This document shows positions 21,023 through 35,503 of a stretch of DNA of 64,000 nucleotides, one piece after another. The first letter of the stretch is position 1. Each line of letters opens with the position of its first letter. Made by a program: the position numbers and the translations under genes. The notes under the pieces are model-generated. The model searched no databases, was not told where the DNA came from, and worked only from the letters and a program-made list of their open reading frames with translations. This stretch comes from Pantoea ananatis LMG 2665 (GTDB lineage: Bacteria; Pseudomonadota; Gammaproteobacteria; Enterobacterales; Enterobacteriaceae). The DNA is taken from the NCBI RefSeq assembly GCF_000710035.2, contig NZ_JMJJ01000009.1:1-64000 (forward strand). Reading direction: 5' to 3'.

Positions 21023-21649
21023 GTGATCAACAAACTCACTTCGCTGCTGCAAGCGGCCAAAATTTCCCTTTCCGATCAACAAAAACAGCAACTGGTGGCC
21101 TATGTAGGGCTACTGGATAAATGGAATAAAGCTTATAACCTGACTTCGGTGCGCGATCCTCAGCAGATGCTGGTTCGCCATATCCTCGACAGCATCGTGG
21201 TGGCGCCACATCTTCAGGGTTCACGTTTTATTGATGTCGGCACCGGGCCCGGTTTACCTGGCATTCCGCTGGCCATTGTGATGCCGGAGGCACATTTCAC
21301 TTTGCTGGACAGCTTGGGTAAACGCGTACGTTTTTTACGGCAGGTGCAGCATGAACTGGGACTTACAAATATCGAGCCGGTCCAGAGCAGGGTCGAAGCC
21401 TTTCCTTCCGAACCGCCATTTGATGGGGTGATCAGCCGCGCCTTTGCGTCGCTGGAGGATATGGTGAGCTGGTGTCATCACTTACCCGCGGAAAATGGCC
21501 GTTTTTATGCGCTTAAAGGCGTGCGGCCGGATGAGGAAATCGCCAGCCTGCCTGCGGGCTATGCGCTGGACAAGGTGATTTCACTTCAGGTTCCCCAACT
21601 GGAAGGCGAACGTCATCTGGTTATCGTTGCCAGGAACAGTACGCCATAG
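21023..21649 (+). CDS. rsmG: 16S rRNA (guanine527-N7)-methyltransferase RsmG (GidB)
   Basis: The 208-aa SAM-dependent methyltransferase (E. coli 207) modifies G527 of 16S rRNA; loss gives low-level streptomycin resistance in E. coli. It has '[16 protein letters not shown]', the SAM loop '[17 protein letters not shown]', '[15 protein letters not shown]' and '[14 protein letters not shown]'. The GTG start at 21023 gives the family N-terminus Met-Ile-Asn-Lys-Leu. Confidence 0.95.
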   Translation: MINKLTSLLQAAKISLSDQQKQQLVAYVGLLDKWNKAYNLTSVRDPQQMLVRHILDSIVVAPHLQGSRFIDVGTGPGLPGIPLAIVMPEAHFTLLDSLGKRVRFLRQVQHELGLTNIEPVQSRVEAFPSEPPFDGVISRAFASLEDMVSWCHHLPAENGRFYALKGVRPDEEIASLPAGYALDKVISLQVPQLEGERHLVIVARNSTP

Positions 21650-22337
21650 CGCATTCAGGCACCGTAAAGCGTATCAACGCGCGGTGCCATGTAACCAAAG
21701 ATGCGATGGTCTTTGGGTCATCTACTCTGCTTTTCCGGCTCACGTTGTTAAATCCTGACGCGGAAATTATCTGAAAAACTTTTTCACATTTAACTTTTAT
21801 TTCACAAAGTTTTATCAAAATAATCACGAGTTTTTGGCGTTTTATCGGTGCGCACCGCGATTAATCATATTTAAGGCCACCCGCCTTTCGGCAAGAGTAA
21901 TAGGCTTTTTACGATTCTGAAGGAGACTTCGATGTCAATAGACCATTTTCATCGGGAACAAAAAAACGTTACGGTATATTGCTTTTTAACTGATTGATAA
22001 TAAGGTTTTTTATCCCTTATTTTGCGTTCGGATAATTGGGTCTTAATAAAACATAACGCGGTGCGAATGCTTATTATGTGATCTAAAGCACGCTTTAAAA
22101 CTGAGTTGCTGCGGAACTTTTTACGGCTTTATCCGAAACGGGCTGCTCAGTATCTTTTGAAAAATAGTCATTCGGAAAGAAATTTAGATAATTGTTCACC
22201 TTTTCGTTACTTAACGATTGAAATCACAGGTACGGCCCGTATAATTTGCACGGCTTTTGCTACTTGACTCAAATGCACAAAGGCAGTCTTATACGACACG
22301 CGACATACCCCTAAAGGGGCAGGAGAGTATCAGCGTC
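21650..22337 (+). promoter_or_regulatory. rsmG-atpI intergenic region with atp promoter
   Basis: This 688-bp gap contains a short inverted repeat CCAAAGA / TCTTTGG (21695-21716), an A+T-rich tract (21775-21835), a possible 21-codon gene (21932-21997) with a hairpin after it (21999-22021), and a near-consensus sigma-70 promoter. The promoter is TTGAAA at 22218-22223, a 16-bp spacer and TATAAT at 22240-22245, about 90 bp before atpI. It is the likely main promoter of the ATP synthase operon. Confidence 0.8.
21932..21997 (+). CDS. Possible 21-aa leader or small protein upstream of atpI
   Basis: ATG follows a strong AAGGAGA Shine-Dalgarno by 7 nt and opens a frame encoding Met-Ser-Ile-Asp-His-Phe-His-Arg-Glu-Gln and 11 more residues, ending Cys-Phe-Leu-Thr-Asp. 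A hairpin AATAAGG / CCTTATT starts 2 bp after the stop. I know no homologue. It could be a small protein, a leader peptide, or chance. Confidence 0.3.
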   Translation: MSIDHFHREQKNVTVYCFLTD

Positions 22338-23545
<1,208 letters not shown>

Positions 23546-23563
23546 TTTTTTTCTCAACAATAC

Positions 23564-24407
<844 letters not shown>

Positions 24408-24421
24408 GGAGGGAGGGGCTG

Positions 24422-24955
24422 ATGTCTGATCTGATTACTGTAGCTCGCCCCTACGCCAAAGCAGCTTTTGACTTTGCTGTTGAGCATCAAAGTATTGAAC
24501 GCTGGCAAAAGATGCTGGCGTTTGCCGCAGAAGTGGCTGCCAATGAACAGATGGCCGACCTGCTTTCAGGTGCATTAGCACCCGAAGCGCTGGCTGCCTC
24601 GTTTAATGCAGTCTGTGGTGATCAACTGGATGAACCCGCACAGAACCTGATTAAGGTGATGGCGGAAAACGGACGTTTGACAGCGCTTCCGGCTGTACTG
24701 GCGCAATTCATTCAACTGCGAGACGCTTATGAAGCGACTGCCGAAGTGGATGTTATTTCTGCCAGCACGCTGAGTGACGACCAGCTGACTAAAATCAGCG
24801 CCGCGATGGAAAAACGTCTGTCACGCAAAGTTAAGCTGAATTGCAAAATTGATAAGTCTGTGATGGCAGGCGTGATCATCCGTTCGGGTGATCTGGTTAT
24901 TGATGGCAGCGTACGCGGCCGTCTTGACCGTCTGGCTGACGTCTTGCAGTCTTAA
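24422..24955 (+). CDS. atpH: ATP synthase F1 subunit delta
   Basis: The 177-aa subunit (same length as E. coli) begins '[20 protein letters not shown]' and ends '[16 protein letters not shown]'. It fixes F1 to the b stalk. AAGGAGGGAGGGG precedes the ATG. Confidence 0.97.
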   Translation: MSDLITVARPYAKAAFDFAVEHQSIERWQKMLAFAAEVAANEQMADLLSGALAPEALAASFNAVCGDQLDEPAQNLIKVMAENGRLTALPAVLAQFIQLRDAYEATAEVDVISASTLSDDQLTKISAAMEKRLSRKVKLNCKIDKSVMAGVIIRSGDLVIDGSVRGRLDRLADVLQS

Positions 24956-24969
24956 GGGGACTGGAGCAT

Positions 24970-26511
24970 ATGCAACTGAATTCCACCGAAATCAGCGAAC
25001 TGATCAAGCAGCGCATTGCTCAGTTCAATGTCGTGAGTGAAGCTCACAACGAAGGTACTATTGTTTCTGTAAGTGACGGTATCATCCGCGTACACGGCCT
25101 GGCCGATGTTATGCAGGGTGAGATGATTTCCCTGCCGGGAAACCGTTACGCTATCGCCCTGAACCTCGAGCGTGACTCTGTAGGTGCGGTGGTGATGGGT
25201 CCGTATGCTGACCTGGCCGAAGGCATGAAGGTCAAGTGTACTGGCCGTATTCTTGAAGTACCGGTTGGCCGTGGCCTGCTGGGCCGTGTGGTGAACACCC
25301 TGGGTGCACCTATCGACGGTAAAGGCGCGATCGACAACGACGGCTTCTCGCCAGTCGAAGTGATTGCACCAGGTGTTATCGACCGTCAGTCCGTAGACCA
25401 GCCTGTTCAGACCGGTTACAAATCTGTCGATGCGATGATTCCAATCGGCCGTGGCCAGCGTGAGCTGATCATCGGTGACCGTCAGACCGGTAAAACCGCA
25501 ATGGCTATCGACGCCATCATCAACCAGCGCGATTCAGGCATCAAGTGTGTCTACGTTGCGATTGGTCAGAAAGCGTCAACCATTTCTAACGTGGTACGTA
25601 AACTGGAAGAGCACGGCGCGCTGGCTAACACCATCGTTGTTGTTGCCTCTGCGTCTGAGTCTGCTGCACTGCAGTATCTGGCTCCGTATGCAGGTTGCGC
25701 CATGGGCGAATACTTCCGTGACCGCGGTGAAGATGCGCTGATCGTTTACGATGACCTGTCTAAGCAGGCTGTTGCTTACCGTCAGATTTCTCTGCTGCTG
25801 CGCCGTCCACCAGGCCGTGAAGCATTCCCAGGCGACGTGTTCTATCTCCACTCTCGTCTGCTGGAGCGTGCATCACGCGTGAGCGCTGACTACGTTGAGC
25901 GCTTCACCAATGGTGAAGTGAAAGGCCAGACCGGTTCTTTGACCGCGCTGCCAATCATCGAAACTCAGGCGGGTGACGTTTCTGCGTTCGTTCCGACCAA
26001 CGTAATCTCGATTACTGATGGTCAGATCTTCCTGGAATCTAACCTGTTCAACTCCGGTATCCGTCCTGCTGTTAACCCGGGTATCTCTGTATCCCGTGTG
26101 GGTGGTGCTGCTCAGACTAAGATCATCAAGAAACTGTCCGGTGGTATTCGTACCGCGCTGGCGCAGTATCGTGAACTGGCGGCCTTCTCCCAGTTTGCAT
26201 CTGATCTGGACGATGCAACCCGTAAACAGCTGAGCCACGGTCAGAAAGTGACCGAGCTGCTGAAGCAGAAACAGTATGCGCCGATGTCGGTTGCGCAGCA
26301 GGGTCTGGTGCTTTTCGCAGCGGAACGCGGCTATCTGAACGACGTTGAGCTGGCAAAAATTGGTAGCTTTGAAGCTGCTCTGCTGGCGTTCGCAGATCGC
26401 GATCACGCCGAGCTGATGGCTGAAATCAACCAGTCTGGTAACTTCAATAACGATATCGAAGAGAAGCTGAAAGGCCTCCTCGAAACGTTTAAAGCAACCC
26501 AGTCCTGGTAA
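24970..26511 (+). CDS. atpA: ATP synthase F1 subunit alpha
   Basis: The 513-aa non-catalytic nucleotide-binding subunit (E. coli 513) has P-loop 'GDRQTGKTA', '[15 protein letters not shown]'-type motif (here '[13 protein letters not shown]') and the signature '[17 protein letters not shown]'. Part of the alpha3beta3 head. Confidence 0.98.
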   Translation: MQLNSTEISELIKQRIAQFNVVSEAHNEGTIVSVSDGIIRVHGLADVMQGEMISLPGNRYAIALNLERDSVGAVVMGPYADLAEGMKVKCTGRILEVPVGRGLLGRVVNTLGAPIDGKGAIDNDGFSPVEVIAPGVIDRQSVDQPVQTGYKSVDAMIPIGRGQRELIIGDRQTGKTAMAIDAIINQRDSGIKCVYVAIGQKASTISNVVRKLEEHGALANTIVVVASASESAALQYLAPYAGCAMGEYFRDRGEDALIVYDDLSKQAVAYRQISLLLRRPPGREAFPGDVFYLHSRLLERASRVSADYVERFTNGEVKGQTGSLTALPIIETQAGDVSAFVPTNVISITDGQIFLESNLFNSGIRPAVNPGISVSRVGGAAQTKIIKKLSGGIRTALAQYRELAAFSQFASDLDDATRKQLSHGQKVTELLKQKQYAPMSVAQQGLVLFAAERGYLNDVELAKIGSFEAALLAFADRDHAELMAEINQSGNFNNDIEEKLKGLLETFKATQSW

Positions 26512-26563
26512 TGTCTGGCGGCTTGTCTGAAAGGGCAAGCCGCAAGGCTTTGAGGAGAAGCTA

Positions 26564-27430
26564 ATGGCCGGCGCAAAAGAAATACGTACCAAGATCGGAA
26601 GCGTAAAAAATACGCAGAAGATCACCAAAGCGATGGAAATGGTCGCCGCCTCCAAAATGCGTAAAACGCAGGAACGCATGGCGGCCAGCCGTCCGTATGC
26701 AGATACCATGCGCAAAGTGATTGGTCACCTTGCACTGGGGAATCTGGAATACAAGCACCCTTACCTGGATGAGCGCGACGTTAAGCGCGTCGGCTACCTG
26801 GTCGTTTCGACTGACCGCGGGCTTTGTGGTGGTTTGAACGTTAACCTGTTCAAAAAATTGCTGGCAGAGATGAAGGCCTGGTCCGACAAAGGCGTACAGA
26901 GCGATCTGGCCATTGTGGGATCGAAAGGCGTGTCATTCTTCGGCGCTGTTGGTGGCAATGTTGTGGCACAGGTCACTGGCATGGGCGATAAGCCTGCGCT
27001 GTCTGATCTTATCGGCCCGGTAAAAGTGATGTTGCAGGCCTACGATGAAGGCCGCATCGACAAGCTGTACATTGTTAACAACAAGTTCAACAACACCATG
27101 TCTCAGACTCCGACCATTACCCAACTGCTGCCGTTACCGCCAGCGGAAGGTGAAGAAGAGATGAAGGCGAAGACCTGGGATTACCTGTACGAGCCCGATC
27201 CGAAAGCGCTGCTGGATACGCTGCTGCGTCGCTATGTCGAATCGCAGGTTTATCAGGGTGTGGTGGAAAACCTGGCCAGTGAGCAGGCCGCACGTATGGT
27301 AGCAATGAAAGCTGCAACCGATAACGGCGGAAATCTGATCAAAGAGCTGCAGTTGGTTTACAACAAAGCTCGTCAGGCCAGCATCACCCAGGAACTTACC
27401 GAGATCGTCTCGGGAGCCTCCGCGGTTTAA
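26564..27430 (+). CDS. atpG: ATP synthase F1 subunit gamma
   Basis: The 288-aa central rotor shaft (E. coli 287) starts '[20 protein letters not shown]', contains '[11 protein letters not shown]' and ends with '[20 protein letters not shown]'. The two ends form the rotating coiled coil. Confidence 0.97.
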   Translation: MAGAKEIRTKIGSVKNTQKITKAMEMVAASKMRKTQERMAASRPYADTMRKVIGHLALGNLEYKHPYLDERDVKRVGYLVVSTDRGLCGGLNVNLFKKLLAEMKAWSDKGVQSDLAIVGSKGVSFFGAVGGNVVAQVTGMGDKPALSDLIGPVKVMLQAYDEGRIDKLYIVNNKFNNTMSQTPTITQLLPLPPAEGEEEMKAKTWDYLYEPDPKALLDTLLRRYVESQVYQGVVENLASEQAARMVAMKAATDNGGNLIKELQLVYNKARQASITQELTEIVSGASAV

Positions 27431-28858
<1,428 letters not shown>

Positions 28859-28882
28859 TAACGGTTTCCCAGGAGGAAAATT

Positions 28883-29302
28883 ATGGCTATGACTTATCAC
28901 CTGGATGTTGTCAGCGCAGAGAGCCAACTGTTCTCTGGTCTGGTACAGAAAATTCAGGTGTCAGGTAGCGAAGGTGAACTGGGGATTTTCCCTGGCCATG
29001 CCCCGTTGCTGACTGCCATTAAGCCTGGAATGATCCGTATCGTGAAACAGCACGGCGAAGAGGAGTTTATTTACCTCTCTGGCGGCGTGCTGGAAGTGCA
29101 GCCTGGCAGCACCACCGTTCTGGCCGATACCGCGATTCGCGGTACCGATCTGGACGAAGCGCGTGCGCTGGAAGCAAAACGTAAAGCAGAAGAGCATATG
29201 AACAGCAGCCACGGCGACGTGGACTACGCTCAGGCCTCTGCGGAACTGGCAAAAGCCATTGCGAAACTGCGCGTGATCGAGCTGACCAAAAAAGCGATGT
29301 AA
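28883..29302 (+). CDS. atpC: ATP synthase F1 subunit epsilon
   Basis: The 139-aa subunit (E. coli 139) has a beta-sandwich N-terminal part ('[17 protein letters not shown]', '[19 protein letters not shown]') and a C-terminal helical hairpin that can block rotation. AGGAGG precedes the ATG. Last gene of the atp operon. Confidence 0.97.
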   Translation: MAMTYHLDVVSAESQLFSGLVQKIQVSGSEGELGIFPGHAPLLTAIKPGMIRIVKQHGEEEFIYLSGGVLEVQPGSTTVLADTAIRGTDLDEARALEAKRKAEEHMNSSHGDVDYAQASAELAKAIAKLRVIELTKKAM

Positions 29303-29321
29303 TCCGGCTTTGTGCGTCACG

Positions 29322-29353
29322 AAATGCCAGCCCATTGGGTTGGCATTTTTTTT
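29322..29353 (+). terminator. Terminator of the atp operon
   Basis: Stem AAATGCCAGCCC / GGGTTGGCATTT with loop ATT (one G-T pair), followed by eight T. Textbook rho-independent terminator 20 bp after atpC. Confidence 0.93.
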
Positions 29354-29463
29354 GCGTGGCGGTAAAGCAAAAGGATGCTGGCTAATTTCGGGCCGAGAAA
29401 AATGTAGTAATCTCAGCGCTAAATCGTTTAACTTTCTTCAGTCTACAATCAGTCAGGATAGAT

Positions 29464-30834
29464 ATGTCTAACAGTGCGATGAGTGTGGTGATTCTTGCGG
29501 CTGGCAAGGGCACCCGTATGTATTCCGATCTGCCGAAAGTGTTGCATACGCTGGCAGGAAAACCGATGGTTCAGCACGTCATTGATGCCGCAAAGGGCCT
29601 TGGCGCAAAGCATGTGCATTTGGTATACGGGCACGGTGGTGACCAACTCAAAGCAACGTTAAACGACAGCACAGTAAACTGGGTGCTACAGGCAGAGCAG
29701 CTGGGTACGGGCCACGCTATGCAGCAGGCGGCCCCTCACTTCTCCGATGACGAAGACATCATGATGCTCTATGGTGATGTCCCGCTGATTTCTGAAGCTA
29801 CCTTACAGCGTCTGCGCGAAGCAAAACCCGCGGGCGGTATCGGTTTATTAACGGTCGTCCTGGATAATCCCACCGGTTACGGTCGCATCGTACGCGACAA
29901 TGACACCATCGTAGGCATTGTTGAACAAAAAGATGCCACGCCTTCTCAACTGACCATTAACGAAATCAATACCGGTATCCTGATCGCCAATGGCGGCGAT
30001 CTTAAGCGCTGGCTGTCCCAGTTGAATAACAATAATGCTCAGGGCGAATTCTACATTACCGATATTATTGCCCTGGCGCATGAAGAAGGTCGGGTGATTA
30101 ATGCAGTGCATCCGGCCCGCAATAGCGAAACTGACGGTGTCAATAATCGCCTGCAACTGGCCACGCTTGAGCGGACTTACCAAAGCGAGCAGGCTGAAAA
30201 ACTGCTGTTGGCAGGCGTCATGCTCCGCGATCCTGCGCGTTTCGATCTGCGTGGCACCCTGCAGCATGGCCGTGATGTTGAAATTGACACCAACGTTATC
30301 ATTGAAGGCCAGGTGACGCTGGGCAACCGGGTCAAAATTGGTGCTGGCTGCGTCATCAAAAACAGCGTTATCGGGGATGACTGTGATATCAGCCCCTATT
30401 CGGTGATCGAGGATGCAAATCTGGCTGCAGACTGTACCGTAGGGCCATTTGCGCGTCTGCGCCCGGGAAGTGAGCTGGCTCAGGCCGCGCACGTAGGTAA
30501 TTTTGTCGAGATGAAGAAAGCCCGACTGGGTAAAGGGTCCAAAGCGGGTCACCTCTCTTACCTGGGCGATGCCGAGATTGGTGCCAATGTGAATATTGGG
30601 GCGGGAACGATCACCTGTAATTACGATGGCGCGAATAAATTCAAAACGATCATTGGCGATAACGTCTTTGTAGGATCGGACACGCAGCTGGTCGCGCCGG
30701 TCAATGTGGCGGCAGGCGCGACTATCGCAGCGGGCACCACGGTAATGAAAGATGTCTCTGCAGCCGATCTGGTCTATAACCGTAAAGAACAGAACCATAA
30801 AGCCGGTTGGCAACGTCCGCAGAAGAAAAAATAA
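29464..30834 (+). CDS. glmU: GlmU: GlcN-1-P acetyltransferase / GlcNAc-1-P uridyltransferase
   Basis: The 456-aa bifunctional enzyme (E. coli 456) makes UDP-GlcNAc for peptidoglycan and lipopolysaccharide. The N-terminal uridyltransferase has '[18 protein letters not shown]' and 'LYGDVPL'. The C-terminal left-handed beta-helix acetyltransferase shows hexapeptide repeats and '[23 protein letters not shown]' (residue block split: '[13 protein letters not shown]') with the catalytic His. Upstream of glmS as in E. coli. Confidence 0.97.
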   Translation: MSNSAMSVVILAAGKGTRMYSDLPKVLHTLAGKPMVQHVIDAAKGLGAKHVHLVYGHGGDQLKATLNDSTVNWVLQAEQLGTGHAMQQAAPHFSDDEDIMMLYGDVPLISEATLQRLREAKPAGGIGLLTVVLDNPTGYGRIVRDNDTIVGIVEQKDATPSQLTINEINTGILIANGGDLKRWLSQLNNNNAQGEFYITDIIALAHEEGRVINAVHPARNSETDGVNNRLQLATLERTYQSEQAEKLLLAGVMLRDPARFDLRGTLQHGRDVEIDTNVIIEGQVTLGNRVKIGAGCVIKNSVIGDDCDISPYSVIEDANLAADCTVGPFARLRPGSELAQAAHVGNFVEMKKARLGKGSKAGHLSYLGDAEIGANVNIGAGTITCNYDGANKFKTIIGDNVFVGSDTQLVAPVNVAAGATIAAGTTVMKDVSAADLVYNRKEQNHKAGWQRPQKKK

Positions 30835-30839
30835 TTTTA

Positions 30840-30960
30840 CGGCCCGTGGTACACGGGCCGCTTGCAGTGCCAAAACTATAATCCCCACTCTCTACAAGGC
30901 TCGGGGAACCGGCAAAGCCGGACTATCAGGTCATATGACAACGCAATGGCGAACAGCCAT
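30840..30960 (+). promoter_or_regulatory. glmU-glmS intercistronic region with three hairpins
   Basis: Hairpin 1 (30840-30860): CGGCCCGTG / CACGGGCCG with a 3-nt loop, no T-run. Hairpin 2 (30909-30921): CCGGC / GCCGG. Hairpin 3 (30946-30960): ATGGC / GCCAT, ending 6 bp before the glmS Shine-Dalgarno AGGA. E. coli glmS mRNA has an inhibitory leader structure opened by the sRNA GlmZ; hairpin 3 is the best counterpart here (inference). Confidence 0.5.
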
Positions 30961-30977
30961 GAAGTCAGGAAATAACT

Positions 30978-32807
30978 ATGTGTGGAATTGTTGGCGCAGT
31001 AGCACAACGTGATATCGCTGAAATTTTGTTAGAAGGGTTACGCCGCCTGGAGTACCGCGGTTATGACTCAGCCGGTCTTGCCGTCGTCGATCAGCAGGGG
31101 CACGTAACGCGCCTGCGTCGTCTGGGAAAGGTTCAGATGCTGGCTGCCGCCGCAGAAGAACAGCCCCTAGTCGGCGGAACAGGTATTGCTCACACCCGCT
31201 GGGCAACTCATGGCGAGCCCTCAGAAGCCAACGCGCATCCGCACGTTTCTGAGCACATCGTTATCGTCCATAACGGCATTATTGAAAACCATGAGCCCCT
31301 GCGTGAAGCGCTGATGGCGAAGGGTTATCACTTCGCCTCAGAAACCGATACCGAAGTGGTGGCGCATCTGGTCCATCTGGAACAGAAACAGGGCGGCTCG
31401 CTGCGTGAAGTTGTACAGCGCGTGATCCCTCAGCTGCGCGGCGCCTATGGCATGGTGATTATGGACAGCCGCGATCCGTCGCTGCTGGTGGCGGCTCGTT
31501 CCGGAAGTCCGCTGGTCATTGGCCGTGGTGTGGGTGAAAACTTTATCGCTTCTGACCAACTGGCGCTGCTACCGGTCACTCGCCGCTTCATTTATCTGGA
31601 AGAGGGCGATATCGCTGAAATTAGCCGTCGTGATGTCACCATCATTGATGGCAACGGCAATAACGTCCGTCGTGAAGAGATCGAGTCCAGCGTGCAGTAT
31701 GATGCGGGCGACAAAGGCCAATATCGTCACTACATGCAGAAAGAGATCTATGAGCAACCGAATGCGATTAAAAACACCTTAACAGGGCGTTTTAACCACG
31801 GTGAAGTGGATCTCAGTGAACTGGGGCCAAATGCAGAAGCCCTGCTCAGCAAGGTTGAGCATGTTCAGATCATTGCCTGCGGCACCTCATATAACTCCGG
31901 TATGGTTTCGCGTTACTGGTTCGAGGCGCTGGCAAACGTCCCTTGCGACGTCGAAATCGCGTCTGAATTCCGCTATCGCAAATCTGCTGTGCGTAAAAAC
32001 AGCCTGCTGATTACCCTCTCTCAGTCGGGTGAAACCGCTGATACGCTGGCTGCGCTGCGCCTGTCCAAAGAGCTGGGTTATCTGGGTTCGCTGGCTATCT
32101 GTAACGTCGCGGGTTCGTCGCTGGTGCGCGAATCCGATCTGGCGCTGATGACCAAAGCGGGCACTGAGATTGGTGTGGCCTCCACAAAGGCCTTTACCAC
32201 CCAACTCACCGTGCTGCTGATGCTGGTGGCAAAACTCGGCCGCCTCAACGGCATGTCCGCAGAAAAAGAGCATGAGATTGTTCATGGTCTGCAGGCGTTG
32301 CCAAGCCGCATTGAGCAAATGCTGGCGCAGGATAAGCTGATTGAAAACCTGGCTGAAGATTTCTCTGATAAGCACCATGCGCTGTTCCTGGGTCGTGGCG
32401 ATCAATATCCGATCGCCATGGAAGGGGCGCTGAAGCTGAAGGAAATTTCGTATATTCATGCGGAAGCCTATGCTGCGGGTGAACTCAAGCACGGTCCGCT
32501 GGCGCTAATCGATGCTGACATGCCGGTCATCGTGGTGGCACCGAACAACGAGCTGTTAGAGAAGCTGAAATCGAATATCGAAGAGGTGCGCGCGCGCGGC
32601 GGTCTGCTGTACGTGTTTGCCGATCAGGATGCCGGTTTCAGTGACAGCGAGGGAATGAAGATCATTCCCTTGCCGCACGTTGAAGAGGCCATTGCGCCTA
32701 TCTTCTATACCGTGCCGCTCCAGCTACTCTCCTATCATGTCGCCCTGATTAAAGGCACCGATGTGGATCAGCCGCGTAATCTGGCGAAATCGGTTACGGT
32801 CGAGTAA
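30978..32807 (+). CDS. glmS: Glucosamine-6-phosphate synthase GlmS
   Basis: The 609-aa enzyme (E. coli 609) converts fructose 6-phosphate and glutamine to glucosamine 6-phosphate. The N-terminal glutaminase has nucleophile Cys after Met removal ('MCGIVGAV', 'HTRWATHG'). Two SIS isomerase domains follow, with 'CGTSYNSGM' and '[13 protein letters not shown]'. The C-terminus '[13 protein letters not shown]' is the conserved segment recognised by Tn7 TnsD. Confidence 0.98.
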   Translation: MCGIVGAVAQRDIAEILLEGLRRLEYRGYDSAGLAVVDQQGHVTRLRRLGKVQMLAAAAEEQPLVGGTGIAHTRWATHGEPSEANAHPHVSEHIVIVHNGIIENHEPLREALMAKGYHFASETDTEVVAHLVHLEQKQGGSLREVVQRVIPQLRGAYGMVIMDSRDPSLLVAARSGSPLVIGRGVGENFIASDQLALLPVTRRFIYLEEGDIAEISRRDVTIIDGNGNNVRREEIESSVQYDAGDKGQYRHYMQKEIYEQPNAIKNTLTGRFNHGEVDLSELGPNAEALLSKVEHVQIIACGTSYNSGMVSRYWFEALANVPCDVEIASEFRYRKSAVRKNSLLITLSQSGETADTLAALRLSKELGYLGSLAICNVAGSSLVRESDLALMTKAGTEIGVASTKAFTTQLTVLLMLVAKLGRLNGMSAEKEHEIVHGLQALPSRIEQMLAQDKLIENLAEDFSDKHHALFLGRGDQYPIAMEGALKLKEISYIHAEAYAAGELKHGPLALIDADMPVIVVAPNNELLEKLKSNIEEVRARGGLLYVFADQDAGFSDSEGMKIIPLPHVEEAIAPIFYTVPLQLLSYHVALIKGTDVDQPRNLAKSVTVE

Positions 32808-32815
32808 AGCCTCTC

Positions 32816-32845
32816 ACGCGTGAATCCCACCAGGGATTCACGCGT
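32816..32845. terminator. Bidirectional terminator in the attTn7 region
   Basis: Perfect 13-bp stem ACGCGTGAATCCC / GGGATTCACGCGT, loop ACCA, between convergent glmS and the coiled-coil gene. The usual Tn7 insertion point, about 25 bp after the glmS stop, falls inside this hairpin. Confidence 0.85.
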
Positions 32846-32850
32846 TCCAT

Positions 32851-33234
32851 TTATTTGATTTTGCTGCTGACTTGCTCAATTACGCGCTGCTGATCGCTGA
32901 TTTTACGGTTAGCCTCATCGAGTGAGCGTTGCAGGTTATTGATCGTATCTTCATTTTTACTGAGCTTTTGTGTGAGCTGGTTGAGGGTATCAGTCTGGTT
33001 TTCTTGCGTTTTTAATAATTTCTCTACATTCTCCTTCGTTTTACTCACATCCTCAGCATTGACAGAAGCTTGTCTGACCGCGCCACCACTATCAATTGTA
33101 GCCAGAGTGCCTCTGTTATCTGTCATTGCAAAAGATTCATCCGAATGAATCTGCGGTACGTCGTACGCCTGGGCGCTGGCCAGCGTACAGAGGACGACGA
33201 TATTGCCTACCAGAAGCTTCTTCATAAATTTCAT
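32851..33234 (-). CDS. Secreted coiled-coil protein of unknown function
   Basis: I do not recognise this 127-aa protein. A signal peptide ('MKFMKKLLVGNIVVLCTLASAQA') precedes a mature start at Tyr-Asp-Val-Pro. From about residue 60 to the end it is a polar helix rich in Lys, Glu, Gln and Asn with heptad-like spacing ('LLKTQENQTDTLNQLTQKL', 'INNLQRSLDEANRKI'), so a trimeric or dimeric coiled coil is likely. There is no lipobox, so it is a soluble periplasmic or exported protein. AAGGA lies 8 nt before the ATG at 33234. It occupies the glmS-pstS gap and is divergent from pstS, sharing the PhoB-box region. Confidence 0.75.
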   Translation of the reverse strand: MKFMKKLLVGNIVVLCTLASAQAYDVPQIHSDESFAMTDNRGTLATIDSGGAVRQASVNAEDVSKTKENVEKLLKTQENQTDTLNQLTQKLSKNEDTINNLQRSLDEANRKISDQQRVIEQVSSKIK

Positions 33235-33285
33235 CGAACATGTCCTTTTCAATAGTGGGCTTGTAAAAATTAGCAATAATTGTGT

Positions 33286-33336
33286 CTGTCATATAACTGT
33301 AATATTAACTACATTTTTCTGTCACTAAACTGTCCT
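33286..33336 (+). promoter_or_regulatory. PhoB boxes upstream of pstS
   Basis: CTGTCATATAACTGTAAT (33286-33303) and CTGTCACTAAACTGTCCT (33319-33336) are two full 18-bp pho boxes whose starts are 33 bp apart. All 7-mers therefore fall on one 11-bp register (33286, 33297, 33308 degenerate, 33319, 33330). This predicts strong PhoB activation under phosphate limitation. The boxes lie 75-125 bp before pstS and about 50 bp before the divergent coiled-coil gene. Confidence 0.9.
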
Positions 33337-33410
33337 ATTTTCCCTCCTGCAGCAATCACTGACTCTTACTAAAAAGGCACTTAGCCTGACTTTTCTCCCC
33401 TGGAGGGAAC

Positions 33411-34454
33411 ATGACACTGATGCGTAGCACCGTAGCCCGAATCCTCGCCGCCTCTCTTGCCGTTAGTGCGGTTTCTGCCTTTGCAGCCACCGATCTGACT
33501 GGTGCTGGCGGTACATTCCCGGCGCCGGTTTATGCCAAGTGGGCAGCAGAGTATCAGCAAGCCACCGGTAGCAAAATTAACTATCAGGGCATTGGTTCAT
33601 CTGGCGGTGTAAAACAAATTATCGCCAAAACCGTTGATTTCGGTGCGTCCGATGCGCCTATGAAAGACGAAGATCTGCAGAAGAATGGGCTGTTCCAGTT
33701 CCCTACCGTGATCGGTGGTGTGGTGCTGGCGGTTAACCTGCCAGGCGTAAAATCTGGCCAACTGACGCTGGACGGAAAAACCGTAGGTGATATCTATCTC
33801 GGCAATATCAAGAAGTGGAACGATCCAGCGATCGTTAAACTGAACCCGGGCGTGAAACTGCCAGACACCAACATCAACGTGGTGCGCCGCGCGGATGGTT
33901 CAGGTACCTCTTTCGTTTTCACCAGCTACCTGGCGAAAGTCAATGAAGAGTGGAACAGCAAAATTGGTAAAGGAAACACCGTTAACTGGCCAACCGGTCT
34001 GGGCGGTAAAGGTAACGACGGCGTTGCGGCGTTCGTTCAGCGTCTGCCAGGCTCCATTGGTTACGTTGAGTACGCGTATGCCAAACAGAATAACCTGACC
34101 TACACCAAGCTGATGGATGCAGACGGTAAGGCCGTTGCGCCAAGCGAAATCAGCTTCTCTAATGCCGCAAAAGGCGCAGACTGGAGCAAATCGTTTGCCC
34201 AGGATCTGACCTTCCAGAAAGGCAATGATGCATGGCCGATCACCTCAACCACCTTTATCCTGATTTACAAAGACCAGGCTAATGCGGCGAAAGGTGCAGA
34301 AGTACTGAAATTCTTCGACTGGGCTTATAAAGACGGCGGCAAAACGGCTAACGCCCTGGATTATGCCACCCTGCCTGAGAGCGTAGTTCAGCAGATCCGT
34401 GCCGCATGGAAAGCCAATATCAAAGACAGTTCAGGTAAAGCGCTTTACAAGTAA
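33411..34454 (+). CDS. pstS: Phosphate ABC transporter periplasmic binding protein PstS
   Basis: The 347-aa precursor (E. coli 346) has a signal peptide ending 'SAVSAFA' and mature '[20 protein letters not shown]'. Phosphate-binding loops '[23 protein letters not shown]' (binding Ser and Asp) and '[15 protein letters not shown]' are present. It delivers phosphate to PstCA and takes part in PhoR signalling. GGAGG precedes the ATG. Confidence 0.97.
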   Translation: MTLMRSTVARILAASLAVSAVSAFAATDLTGAGGTFPAPVYAKWAAEYQQATGSKINYQGIGSSGGVKQIIAKTVDFGASDAPMKDEDLQKNGLFQFPTVIGGVVLAVNLPGVKSGQLTLDGKTVGDIYLGNIKKWNDPAIVKLNPGVKLPDTNINVVRRADGSGTSFVFTSYLAKVNEEWNSKIGKGNTVNWPTGLGGKGNDGVAAFVQRLPGSIGYVEYAYAKQNNLTYTKLMDADGKAVAPSEISFSNAAKGADWSKSFAQDLTFQKGNDAWPITSTTFILIYKDQANAAKGAEVLKFFDWAYKDGGKTANALDYATLPESVVQQIRAAWKANIKDSSGKALYK

Positions 34455-34492
34455 GTGAATGACCCTGGCCGGACATCAGTCTGGTCAGCCTT

Positions 34493-34515
34493 CAGGGGCG
34501 GCGTCTGCCGCCCTG
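34493..34515 (+). promoter_or_regulatory. pstS-pstC intercistronic hairpin
   Basis: CAGGGGCGGC / GCCGCCCTG (one bulged G, loop GTCT). It probably protects pstS mRNA or attenuates read-through, so that the binding protein exceeds the membrane subunits. Confidence 0.6.
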
Positions 34516-34540
34516 ATAACTTCTGAGGACTGAGACTTCT

Positions 34541-35503
34541 ATGGCTGCAACGAAGTCGGCATTCAAAGCCCCAGGCAAGCAAGGTGACAGAGTTTTCGGT
34601 GCACTGGTAAAACTCTCTGCGCTGATCGTCTTGTTACTGATGGGCGGCATCATTGTCTCCCTGATCTTCTCTTCCTGGCCGAGCATACAGAAATTTGGTT
34701 TCGCGTTTTTGTGGACCAAAACCTGGGACGCCCCTAACGAACAATTTGGTGCGCTGGTACCGATTTACGGTACGCTCGTCACCTCAATCATTGCCCTGAT
34801 TATTGCGGTACCGGTCAGTTTCGGTATTGCGCTTTTCCTTACTGAACTCGCACCAGGCTGGTTACGTCGTCCACTGGGGACCGCCATTGAGCTGTTAGCG
34901 GCGATCCCCAGCATTGTTTACGGCATGTGGGGCTTATTTGTTTTTGCGCCACTGTTCGCACAGTACTTCCAGACGCCGGTTGGCGATGTGATGTCGGGCA
35001 TTCCTATCATTGGCGAGCTGTTTTCTGGCCCCGCATTTGGTATCGGTATCCTGGCCGCAGGCGTTATCCTGGCCATCATGATCATCCCCTACATTGCCTC
35101 GGTAATGCGCGACGTGTTCGAACAGACGCCGGTGATGATGAAAGAGTCGGCTTACGGCATTGGCTGTACGACCTGGGAAGTGATTTGGCGTATTGTTCTG
35201 CCCTTCACCAAAAATGGGGTGATCGGCGGTGTCATGCTCGGTCTGGGACGTGCACTGGGTGAAACCATGGCCGTGACCTTTATTATCGGTAATACCTACC
35301 AGTTAGACAGCGCCTCGCTGTTTATGCCCGGCAACAGTATCACCTCCGCGCTGGCGAACGAATTCGCTGAAGCAGAATCAGGCGTACACGTTGCGGCCCT
35401 GATGGAGCTGGGCCTGATTCTGTTTGTGATTACCTTTATCGTGCTGGCGATTTCAAAGTTAATGATTATGCGGCTGGCCAAAAGTGAAGGAGCGCGATCA
35501 TGA
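34541..35503 (+). CDS. pstC: Phosphate ABC transporter permease PstC
   Basis: The 320-aa permease (E. coli 319) has six membrane segments and the EAA-type loop '[20 protein letters not shown]', then '[18 protein letters not shown]'. GAGGACTGAG precedes the ATG. It overlaps pstA by 4 bp. Confidence 0.96.
   Translation: MAATKSAFKAPGKQGDRVFGALVKLSALIVLLLMGGIIVSLIFSSWPSIQKFGFAFLWTKTWDAPNEQFGALVPIYGTLVTSIIALIIAVPVSFGIALFLTELAPGWLRRPLGTAIELLAAIPSIVYGMWGLFVFAPLFAQYFQTPVGDVMSGIPIIGELFSGPAFGIGILAAGVILAIMIIPYIASVMRDVFEQTPVMMKESAYGIGCTTWEVIWRIVLPFTKNGVIGGVMLGLGRALGETMAVTFIIGNTYQLDSASLFMPGNSITSALANEFAEAESGVHVAALMELGLILFVITFIVLAISKLMIMRLAKSEGARS

Noticed and set aside
32808..32850. Tn7 insertion downstream of glmS
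   Set aside because: The attTn7 target segment is present, but no Tn7 ends or tns genes follow; the site looks empty of Tn7.
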